Of a stretch of 64,000 bases of DNA, positions 58,130 to 64,000 are shown piece by piece. The DNA comes from Paractinoplanes durhamensis (GTDB lineage Bacteria; Actinomycetota; Actinomycetes; Mycobacteriales; Micromonosporaceae). The stretch lies in the NCBI RefSeq assembly GCF_016862175.1, contig NZ_BOML01000071.1, positions 80,390 to 144,389 of the forward strand, read 5' to 3'. The notes under the pieces were generated by a model that did not search any database, had not been told where the DNA came from, and saw nothing but the letters and a program-made list of their open reading frames with translations. Position 1 is the first letter of the stretch; each line of letters opens with the position of its first letter. Made by a program: the position numbers and the translations under genes.

Positions 58130-58714
58130 ATGGCAGGCCAAGTACGGCGGGTGGCCCAGCCACCGGTGACCGCCGCCGCGATCGGTGGCCGGCTGCGCTC
58201 CGCCCGGCAGGCCCGCGGGCTCACGTTGCAGCAGGTGGCCGACGCGACCAGCCTGAACAAGGGGTTCATCAGCCGCCTCGAACGCGACGACGTCTCCCCC
58301 TCGGTGGCGTCGCTGGTGTCGATCTGCGAGGTGCTCGGCATCCGGGTCGGCGAGTTGTTCGAGCCCCCGGCCACCTCCCTGGTTCGCGCGGGCAAGGGCC
58401 GGCCGATCAACTTCGGCGGCAGCAACGTCCTTGAGTTGCTGCTCACCCCGGGCACTCAGACCCACCTCCAGGTGCTTCACTCGACCGTCGAGCCCGGCGG
58501 CAGCGGCGGCGACGAGCTCTACACCCTCGACTGCGAGGTCGAGTTCGTCTACGTGGTGCGCGGCCGGCTCCGGATCACCCTGTCCGACGAATCGGTGCTG
58601 CTCGACGCGGGCGACGCCTTCACCTTCCCCGGCCGGGAACCACACACCTGGTCCAACGCCACTGAGAGTGACGAGGAATGCGAGGTCCTCTGGGTGCTCG
58701 CGCCCGCCCCCTGA
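58130..58714 (+). CDS. XRE-cupin transcriptional regulator (PuuR-like)
   Basis: This is a 194-aa protein with GGAGG before ATG 58130. Residues about 18-75 form an XRE helix-turn-helix (RLRSARQARGLTLQQVADAT, then NKGFISRLERDDVSPSVASL), and 110-190 a cupin (YVVRGRLRITLSDESVLLDA; DAFTFPGREPHTWSNA). This architecture regulates polyamine and amino-acid use. It is divergent from the NCS1 permease operon, 141 bp away, and probably controls it in response to the imported substrate. Confidence 0.9.
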   Translation: MAGQVRRVAQPPVTAAAIGGRLRSARQARGLTLQQVADATSLNKGFISRLERDDVSPSVASLVSICEVLGIRVGELFEPPATSLVRAGKGRPINFGGSNVLELLLTPGTQTHLQVLHSTVEPGGSGGDELYTLDCEVEFVYVVRGRLRITLSDESVLLDAGDAFTFPGREPHTWSNATESDEECEVLWVLAPAP

Positions 58715-58760
58715 CACGGCCGCATACGGTGGTATGGGTCAACGAACGGGAGACGAGACA

Positions 58761-59429
58761 GTGACCACCGACGGGTTCCAGCTGGCCCGGGTGCCCAACG
58801 CCGACATTGAGGTGTTGCGGTGGCCGGCCGAAGAGCTGCGCCACTTCATGCTGGTCTACAAGTTCGGACTGGCCGAGATCGGCACAAAGATCACCATTCT
58901 GGCCGAGGAGCTGGCCCACCGCGGTCGCGGCAACCCGATCGAGCACGTCAACACCCGGCTCAAGACGGTCGAGAGCCTCACCGCGAAGGCGGCGCGGATC
59001 GGCTGCCCGCAGGCGTTCGACGCGGTCCGCACCCGGATCCGCGACATCGCCGGCGTCCGCGTGGTGTGCAGCTTCGTCTCGGACGTCTACACCGTCGCCG
59101 ACATGCTGACCCGCCAGCAGGACGTCACGCTGCTGCAGACCAAGGACTACATCGCCCAGCCCAAGCCCAACGGCTACCGCAGCCTTCACCTGATCGTGGA
59201 GATCCCGGTCTTCCTCTCCGATCGCGTGGTCACCGTCCCGGTCGAGGTTCAGTTACGCACCGTTGCCATGGACTTCTGGGCAAGCCTCGAACACAAGATC
59301 TATTACAAGTACGAGGAGGACGTGCCGGCCGCCCTCCACGAGGAGCTGAGCGCGGCCGCCGAGGACGCCGCCCGCCTCGACGAGCGCATGGAACGCCTGC
59401 ACGCCCAGATCCACGGCCCCCGCCACTGA
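58761..59429 (+). CDS. Small alarmone synthetase (RelA/SpoT-like GTP pyrophosphokinase)
   Basis: This is a 222-aa protein taken from GTG 58761 with GGGAG upstream; ATG 58734 is in frame. The synthetase motifs are TRIRDIAGVRVVCSFVSDVY, DYIAQPKPNGYRSLHLIVEI and PVEVQLRTVAMDFWASLEHK. There is no HD hydrolase, TGS or ACT domain, so it is a stand-alone synthetase of the YjbM/YwaC (RelQ) type. It would transfer pyrophosphate from ATP to GDP or GTP, making (p)ppGpp. It is co-directional with the XRE-cupin gene and may be co-transcribed with it. Without a hydrolase domain its activity must be tightly controlled. Confidence 0.92.
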   Translation: MTTDGFQLARVPNADIEVLRWPAEELRHFMLVYKFGLAEIGTKITILAEELAHRGRGNPIEHVNTRLKTVESLTAKAARIGCPQAFDAVRTRIRDIAGVRVVCSFVSDVYTVADMLTRQQDVTLLQTKDYIAQPKPNGYRSLHLIVEIPVFLSDRVVTVPVEVQLRTVAMDFWASLEHKIYYKYEEDVPAALHEELSAAAEDAARLDERMERLHAQIHGPRH

Positions 59430-59447
59430 ACCGGCCGGCCACCCGGC

Positions 59448-59588
59448 TCAGCGCGACAGCGCGGTGAGGCGAGCGCGAACCTTGTCCCCGATGGCGGCGA
59501 GGGTCGCCAGCTCGGCCGGGCTGAGATGGTCGATGACCGCGGCACACACGTCGGCGACGTGCTGCGGAGCGGCCAGTTCGGAGGCAAC
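59448..59588 (-). pseudogene. C-terminal remnant of a MarR-type regulator
   Basis: On the minus strand the frame ending at TGA 59448 reads VCAAVIDHLSPAELATLAAI, then GDKVRARLTALSR, a good match to the end of MarR proteins. Upstream of about 59588 the frame loses all MarR character and is antisense to the nitroreductase gene. The N-terminal winged helix is missing. It is probably a regulator, once divergent from the nitroreductase, that was cut by a deletion. Confidence 0.6.
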
Positions 59589-60182
59589 ATGAGCGACTAC
59601 CTGGACCCGAGCGGAAAGCACCTGCTCTTCACCGGTGCCCGCACGGCGAACACCTTCGCCGAGACGCCGGTGAGCGACGCCGAGCTGACCGACATCTGGG
59701 AGCTGGCGAAGTGGGCACCGACGTCGGCGAACTCGCAGCCGCTGCGCGTGCTCTACGTGCACCCGGGCGAGGGCCGAGACCGCTTGGTGAAGCACATGAA
59801 CGAGGGCAACCGGGCGAAGACGGCCGCCGCCCCGGCGGTGGCGGTGCTGGCCATGGACACCGAGTTCCACGAGCACATCCCGACGGTCCTGCCGTTCCGC
59901 CCGGAACTGAAGGACGCATTCGCCGCCAACGAGACGATGCGAACCAACACGGCCACCTTCAACGCGACCCTGCAGGCCGGCTACTTCATCCTGGCCGTCC
60001 GGGCTCACGGCCTGGCCGCCGGCCCGATGAGCGGCTTCGACGCCGACGGCCTGAACGCCGAGTTCTTCCCCGACGGCCGCTTCCGAGCCCTCCTGGTAGT
60101 CAACATCGGCCACCCCGGCGAGAACCCCTGGTTCGCGCGGCTGCCCCGCCTGTCCCCCGACGACGTCCTGCAGTGGGCGTGA
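59589..60182 (+). CDS. Malonic-semialdehyde reductase/RutE-like nitroreductase
   Basis: This is a 197-aa protein with GGAGG before ATG 59589. LLFTGARTANTFAETPVSDA, then ELAKWAPTSANSQPLRVLYV is the FMN-binding start of the nitroreductase family, and the set AALDGFDADGLNAEFFPDG with LLVVNIGHPGENPWFARLPR is that of RutE/HadB-like 3-hydroxypropionate-forming reductases. It uses NAD(P)H and FMN. No other rut gene is near; a decayed MarR remnant sits directly upstream. A nearby terminator ends the transcript. Confidence 0.88.
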   Translation: MSDYLDPSGKHLLFTGARTANTFAETPVSDAELTDIWELAKWAPTSANSQPLRVLYVHPGEGRDRLVKHMNEGNRAKTAAAPAVAVLAMDTEFHEHIPTVLPFRPELKDAFAANETMRTNTATFNATLQAGYFILAVRAHGLAAGPMSGFDADGLNAEFFPDGRFRALLVVNIGHPGENPWFARLPRLSPDDVLQWA

Positions 60183-60189
60183 CGACCGA

Positions 60190-60213
60190 CCCGGCGCCGC
60201 ACTCGGCGCCGGG
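60190..60213 (+). terminator. Terminator of the nitroreductase gene
   Basis: A perfect 10-bp stem (CCCGGCGCCG with CGGCGCCGGG) closes a CACT tetraloop seven bases after the stop codon. Confidence 0.85.
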
Positions 60214-60255
60214 GGTCACACCCCGCAAGGCGTCCTAGGAACCTGGGTCAGAAGG

Positions 60256-61506
60256 TCAGGTGCCGTACTTGTCGTACGCGACCGTCCAGTCGCCCAGGCC
60301 GTCGCGGATCGGCAGGGTCTTCGGGCTGTTGTGGACCTCGACGACGTCGCCGACCAGGAAGGTCTCGTAGACCCACTTCGCGTCGGCGACGCTCAGGTTG
60401 ACGCAGCCGTGCGAGATGTTCGCCTTACCCAGCGAGTGGTTCCACGGCGCCGCGTGCAGGAACTCGCCCGAGTAGGTGATCCGGGTGCAGTATTCGACGA
60501 TCTCGGGCGGGTAGTAGTTGGGGTTGTTCGGGTCGCTCAGGCCGTAGCTGGCCGAGCTCATGCTGTGCGTCCGCTCCTTGGAGAGCACCACGTGCGGGCC
60601 GCTCTGGGTCCAGAAGTGGATCTCGCTGCCGTCCGAGATCCTGGTGGTGCCGCCGCGCCCGTTGCTGCTGGCCATGTCGCGGACCATCTTGCCGTCGACG
60701 TAGACCTTCGTACGGTGCGTGGTGTTGTCATTGACCGCAACCAGCGCTCGGCCGACGGTGAAGTGGGTCTTCGCGTTGGACGAGCCGTAGACACCGTTGC
60801 CGAGATGGACCCCGAGCGCGTTCACGCTGGTGGTGACCGTGGTGCCCTTGGCCCAGTATTTGGCCGGCCGCCAGTGCACGATCGTGTTGCTCACCCAGAA
60901 GAACTTGCCCTCCACGGAAGGCGTGGTCTCGACGGCGATCGCCTTCTCGGCCGCGGCCTTGTCGCTGACCGCCCTGCTGAAAGCCACGATGACCGGCTGC
61001 CCCACGCCGTACGTCCCGCCGGTTTTCAGTACGCCCATGCCGTTGGCCTGGAAGGTGATCCCGGCGACGGCTTTCGGTTTGATCGTGGCGAAGCTGGAGG
61101 TCTTCTCGACCTTGGCCCCCATGCTGTCGACGATCGAGGCGGTCACCTGATAGGTCTTGCCGTAGGCCAGATTCCCGGTGGACTTCCAGGTCAGCCCGTC
61201 CGACCCGACCGCGCCGGCCACCTTCTTCCCGCCGGCGGCGACGGTGACCGACTGCAGCGTGCCACCTTCGACCGAGACGGTGACGTCGTCGGCCGGCGAC
61301 ACCTTGGCCGCATCGGCCGCGGGCGTCACGGTCAGGGTGATCGGCGCCGCGGTCGGCGTGACCCACGTGGCGCCGGACGGATCACCGGCCGCGGCGGCAG
61401 CGCGGGCGTGACTCGCCGAGGACCGGCCCGCGACCGCGAGCCCGGCCGCGGAAAGACCAGCAGCCGCGCCGATAGCGCCAACAATGACAGTACGTCGCCG
61501 AACCAT
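60256..61506 (-). CDS. Secreted L,D-transpeptidase with Ig-like domains
   Basis: This is a 416-aa protein. The N-terminus MVRRRTVIVGAIGAAAGLSA is a twin-basic, Tat-like or lipid-less signal. Two Ig-like domains (about residues 50-250) precede the YkuD domain, whose catalytic site is ISHGCVNLSVADAKWVYETF with the Cys about residue 371 and the upstream His in EFLHAAPWNHS. This is the LdtMt2-type architecture; it makes 3-3 crosslinks in peptidoglycan outside the membrane and resists most beta-lactams except carbapenems. It is monocistronic. Confidence 0.93.
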   Translation of the reverse strand: MVRRRTVIVGAIGAAAGLSAAGLAVAGRSSASHARAAAAAGDPSGATWVTPTAAPITLTVTPAADAAKVSPADDVTVSVEGGTLQSVTVAAGGKKVAGAVGSDGLTWKSTGNLAYGKTYQVTASIVDSMGAKVEKTSSFATIKPKAVAGITFQANGMGVLKTGGTYGVGQPVIVAFSRAVSDKAAAEKAIAVETTPSVEGKFFWVSNTIVHWRPAKYWAKGTTVTTSVNALGVHLGNGVYGSSNAKTHFTVGRALVAVNDNTTHRTKVYVDGKMVRDMASSNGRGGTTRISDGSEIHFWTQSGPHVVLSKERTHSMSSASYGLSDPNNPNYYPPEIVEYCTRITYSGEFLHAAPWNHSLGKANISHGCVNLSVADAKWVYETFLVGDVVEVHNSPKTLPIRDGLGDWTVAYDKYGT

Positions 61507-61657
61507 GACTCTCCCGATCTCAGCGGTGGGGGCCGGAGAGGACTACGAGCGAGCGCAGTCTATGGATCAATGGCCGAACCGTCATACCCGTAATGACGTG
61601 CGCGGGCCCCGGTTTTGTTGCACCCGCGGCCGATCTTGTGCCGGCGCCCGGAGATCA

Positions 61658-61686
61658 TTGAGCATCTGGTAATACCGTCATACAAT
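61658..61686 (+). promoter_or_regulatory. Leaderless promoter of the DUF6282 operon
   Basis: TTGAGC (61658-61663), a 17-base spacer and TACAAT (61681-61686) are followed after six bases by ATG 61693. The region is A+T-rich and there is no Shine-Dalgarno. Confidence 0.7.
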
Positions 61687-61692
61687 CTTGCG

Positions 61693-62628
61693 ATGACGGA
61701 TCTGCTGGCCGCGGCCCAGCCGGAAGGCTTCGATCGCCTGCTGCGCGGCGCGATCGACGTGCACGTCCACGGCCGACCGGACATCTCGGCCGACCTCCCG
61801 AACCGAGGCGACGACCTGGCGGTGGCGCGGCTGGCGCACGCGTACGGGATGGCCGGCTGGGTGTTGAAGTCCCACCTGTGGACAACCATGGACCGGGCTC
61901 GCGCCCTGCAAAAAGCAATGGCCGAAAGCGAATCCGGATTCACCGTGCACGGCAGCATCACGCTCAACCCACCGGTAGGCGGCCTCGAACCCGCGGTCGT
62001 TGAGCTGGCCGCGGCCCACGGCGCCCGGGTGGTGTTCCTGCCGACGTGGGGCGCCGCCGACGACGTCGAACGCGACGGCTACATAACAAAGCTGCTGCGC
62101 CGAACGTCCCCGTCGTTCGCCGACTACAACAGCCGAACCGCCGTTAACCTCCTGGAGCCAACCGGCAAACTGTCCGGCCGGGCACGCGCAGTGATCGACG
62201 CCTGCCGCGCACTCGACCTGGCCCTGGCCACCGGTCACGCGTCACCGGCCGAGAGCCGAGCGGTAGCCGCCTACTGCGCCGAGAAAGCCCAGCGCCTGCT
62301 GATCACCCACCCGCTGCACTACACGACGGACGAGGCAGAGCTGCGAGACCTGACCGACACCGGCGCCTACTTGGAGTTCTGCAACGCCCCACTGATCCAC
62401 CCCGACGGCCACCTGACCGTGCGGCAGGTACACGAGGCTTTGACCGCCGTAGGCCCGGAGCACGCAATCCTCACCACGGACGTCTTCTCCCGCTGGGTGC
62501 CACCCGAGCCCGAGTGCCTGCGCATGTTCCTGGAGCAGCTCGCCTACCTGGGATGGCCGCCCGAGCAGCTGGCCACGATGACCGCCACCAACCCCCGCAC
62601 TTTCCTGGGAGACGAGAACCCGGCATGA
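61693..62628 (+). CDS. DUF6282 family metal-dependent hydrolase-like protein
   Basis: This is a 311-aa protein. GAIDVHVHGRPDISADLPNR supplies a His-x-His metal motif, and later HASPAESRAVAAYCAEKAQR, LLITHPLHYTT and ILTTDVFSRWVPP supply further His and Asp residues in the order expected of amidohydrolase barrels. I recognise the family as DUF6282, often found with catabolic genes. Two genes follow with 4-bp overlaps, a carboxymuconolactone-decarboxylase-fold protein and an MBL hydrolase, so a ring- or lactone-opening pathway is plausible. The substrate is unknown. Confidence 0.8.
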   Translation: MTDLLAAAQPEGFDRLLRGAIDVHVHGRPDISADLPNRGDDLAVARLAHAYGMAGWVLKSHLWTTMDRARALQKAMAESESGFTVHGSITLNPPVGGLEPAVVELAAAHGARVVFLPTWGAADDVERDGYITKLLRRTSPSFADYNSRTAVNLLEPTGKLSGRARAVIDACRALDLALATGHASPAESRAVAAYCAEKAQRLLITHPLHYTTDEAELRDLTDTGAYLEFCNAPLIHPDGHLTVRQVHEALTAVGPEHAILTTDVFSRWVPPEPECLRMFLEQLAYLGWPPEQLATMTATNPRTFLGDENPA

Positions 62629-63188
62629 GAATCGACGACCTGGACCCCGCGGACATGACCGAAGACCAAAAGAGCCTTTACGACTGGTACGCCACCGGCC
62701 CGCGAGCAGCCGCAGACAACCCGTTCAAACTGGTGACCCCGGACGGCCGGCTGCAGGGCCCACCCGCGGTCTGGATCCTGAGCCCAACGTTCGGCCACGC
62801 CCTGCAAAAAATAGGAGGCGCCGTCCGCTTCGGCTCAAGCCTGCCGCCCCGAGCCCAGGAAATAGCCATCCTGCAGGTGGCCCACCACCACAAAAGCCCC
62901 TTCGAGCTGTACGCCCACGAACGGGCCGGAGCAGCAGCAGGCTTGACCCCAGAAGACCTGAAGGCACTTGCCGACAGCGCGGAACCAGCAGCCTTGACCA
63001 AAGTAGAGGCCTGCTGCTTCCAAATCACCAAGCAAATCCTCAAAAACAACAAACTAACCAACGAGGAGTACGCCGAGGCAGTAACAAAACTGGGCGAAGC
63101 GCCTCTGTTCGAGCTGGTAACCGTAATCGGCTACTACACGATGGTGGCACTGCAGTTGGCAGTGTTCGAGGTAAGCCCAGAATCATGA
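62625..63188 (+). CDS. Carboxymuconolactone decarboxylase-fold (AhpD-like) protein
   Basis: This is a 187-aa all-helical protein: LPPRAQEIAILQVAHHHKSP, then FELYAHERAGAAAGLTPEDL, and LGEAPLFELVTVIGYYTMVA. The CMD fold is clear, but the usual CxxC redox pair of AhpD is absent, as in the decarboxylase-like branch; the His-rich HHHKSPFELYAHE is the expected active-site helix. It overlaps both neighbours by 4 bp. Codon use here turns strikingly to A-ending and C-ending codons. Confidence 0.85.
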   Translation: MRIDDLDPADMTEDQKSLYDWYATGPRAAADNPFKLVTPDGRLQGPPAVWILSPTFGHALQKIGGAVRFGSSLPPRAQEIAILQVAHHHKSPFELYAHERAGAAAGLTPEDLKALADSAEPAALTKVEACCFQITKQILKNNKLTNEEYAEAVTKLGEAPLFELVTVIGYYTMVALQLAVFEVSPES

Positions 63189-64000
63189 ACTGGTCAATCC
63201 ACATCTTAGAATACGGCTACGTAGACAATTTCCCAGCAAGCAACCTGTTCGCCGCCCAGCCGAACGAGGGCCACCGCCGAATGCCATATTGCTTCGGCCT
63301 GCTAAGCACCCCCACTCGCAAAATCCTGGTAGACACCGGCTTCACCGACGAGCAGATCTACCAGCGCCTTACCAAAAAATACGGCAGAACACAGTGGTGC
63401 ACCCCGACAGAGGCACTGGCGAGAGTGGGCGTGACCCCGAACGAGATAGACACGATCCTGCTGACCCACAACCACTTCGACCACGCAGGCTGCGTAGACA
63501 AGTTCCCCAACGCCCACGTATGGATCCAGCAACGCGAGATCGAAAGCTACGTGGCCGCAAAGTCCCGCCCGCCACGTTTCGAGTTCCTGACCCGCTCCTG
63601 CCAGCCCAACCTGCCGGAGCACTTGGCCACCCGCCAAACCACATTGGTAGACGGCTACGCCGAGGTGGCCCCCGGCATAACACTGCACCCGGCCCACGAC
63701 ACCCACACCGCAGGCTCCCAGCTAATAGAGGTAACCAACCAGAAAGACGGAACCTGGATCTTCGCAGGCGACAACGTATACAGCTACGAAAACCTGACAG
63801 GCCTGAACAACGACGGCACCTTTGCCCCCATAGCCATGACAACAGGAAGCGCCACAACCTGGCTGACCCTGGCCGACAAAATGCTAGAAAAGGTAGCCAA
63901 CAACCCCCACAGAATCCTACCGTTCCACGAGTCCAAACTATGGACAATCTTCACCACCAAAACCCACAAAGACGGCCTGCACACGGCAGATATATCACTC
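63185..64000 (+). CDS. MBL-fold metallo-hydrolase, lactonase-like (3' end beyond window)
   Basis: At least 272 codons from ATG 63185, open to the window edge. The metal motif is LLTHNHFDHAGCVDKFPNAH (the HxHxDH site), followed by ITLHPAHDTHTAGSQLIEV and WIFAGDNVYSYEN, the usual second His and bridging Asp. The order fits quorum-quenching-lactonase and related MBL hydrolases. It is the third gene of the DUF6282 operon. A lactone or ester intermediate is a likely substrate. The last visible residues ILPFHESKLWTIF suggest that most of the fold is present. Confidence 0.85.
   Translation, partial: MNWSIHILEYGYVDNFPASNLFAAQPNEGHRRMPYCFGLLSTPTRKILVDTGFTDEQIYQRLTKKYGRTQWCTPTEALARVGVTPNEIDTILLTHNHFDHAGCVDKFPNAHVWIQQREIESYVAAKSRPPRFEFLTRSCQPNLPEHLATRQTTLVDGYAEVAPGITLHPAHDTHTAGSQLIEVTNQKDGTWIFAGDNVYSYENLTGLNNDGTFAPIAMTTGSATTWLTLADKMLEKVANNPHRILPFHESKLWTIFTTKTHKDGLHTADISL

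Overview
The window is high-G+C DNA with frequent GTG starts, many 4-bp ATGA/GTGA gene overlaps, several apparently leaderless promoters and gene families typical of filamentous actinomycetes (SARP regulators, Scr1-type XRE regulators with a small partner, NrtR-type Nudix regulators, secreted ricin-fold proteins). The style is most like Micromonosporaceae (Actinoplanes-like). This is an inference from content, not from a marker gene. No rRNA, tRNA, CRISPR array or phage structural gene was seen.

Layout. 1-6.4 kb: the end of an osmoprotectant (OpuC/ProX type) ABC transporter, an XRE/DUF5753 regulator with its small partner, a deletion scar that joins a DUF1684-like fragment to half of an ABC ATPase, and a membrane PAS-GGDEF-EAL protein whose signature residues are degenerate. 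6.4-12 kb: a tiny secreted peptide, a SARP/NB-ARC/TPR regulator, two orphan genes and an NrtR-like Nudix regulator. Four copies of a TGTC-N5-GACA palindrome at promoters suggest a local NrtR regulon.

12.1-23.8 kb is the most interesting stretch, a likely conflict or defence island. A membrane protein ends in a purine-nucleoside-phosphorylase-like (PNP/UDP) domain. Divergent from it are a second membrane protein whose C-terminus carries the motif NVGVINNGESVINGDVAG and a soluble PNP/UDP-nucleosidase whose N-terminus carries the matching motif NIGSINYGNQVIHGPVAG. Matching Gly/Asn/Val-rich motifs on neighbouring genes are the hallmark of bacterial amyloid signalling (BASS/RHIM-like) sensor-effector pairs. 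The nucleosidase also ends in a helical, death-like or effector-associated domain. Convergent to this pair is a three-gene overlapping operon: a STAND-like P-loop NTPase with helical repeats, a small winged-helix-like protein, and a 1048-aa protein with an N-terminal AAA module and a C-terminal HerA/FtsK-like motor. A 120-bp element with inverted ends, resembling an IS630-type MITE, sits exactly in the CTAG shared by the two convergent stop codons. An adenylate kinase paralogue follows.

24-35 kb: a thiM / flavin monooxygenase / sulfurtransferase / GntR operon that suggests sulfur or thiazole salvage; then several small regulator-enzyme pairs, three of them with clear MarR-type palindromic operators (EamA exporter, berberine-bridge-type FAD oxidoreductase with a methyltransferase and a VOC protein, F420/NADP-oxidoreductase-like protein with a hydrolase); and a secreted ricin-fold lectin. 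35.6-41.3 kb: a complete five-gene oligopeptide ABC importer. 41.4-44.7 kb: a PadR-regulated ATPase and FtsX-type exporter. 44.7-48.3 kb: a PucR/CdaR-type regulator divergent from a ferredoxin reductase and acyl desaturase pair (DesA3 style). 48.3-55 kb: a DUF234 ATPase behind tandem 15-bp palindromes, a secreted endonuclease I, hemF, a membrane-anchored HTH protein, and two secreted proteins with low-complexity repeats. 55-60 kb: an NCS1 permease / agmatinase-like / NTF2-like operon with a divergent XRE-cupin regulator, a small alarmone synthetase, and a RutE-like nitroreductase beside a MarR remnant. 60.2-64 kb: an L,D-transpeptidase and a three-gene catabolic-looking operon (DUF6282 metal hydrolase, carboxymuconolactone-decarboxylase fold, MBL hydrolase) with unusual A-rich codon use; it runs off the window.
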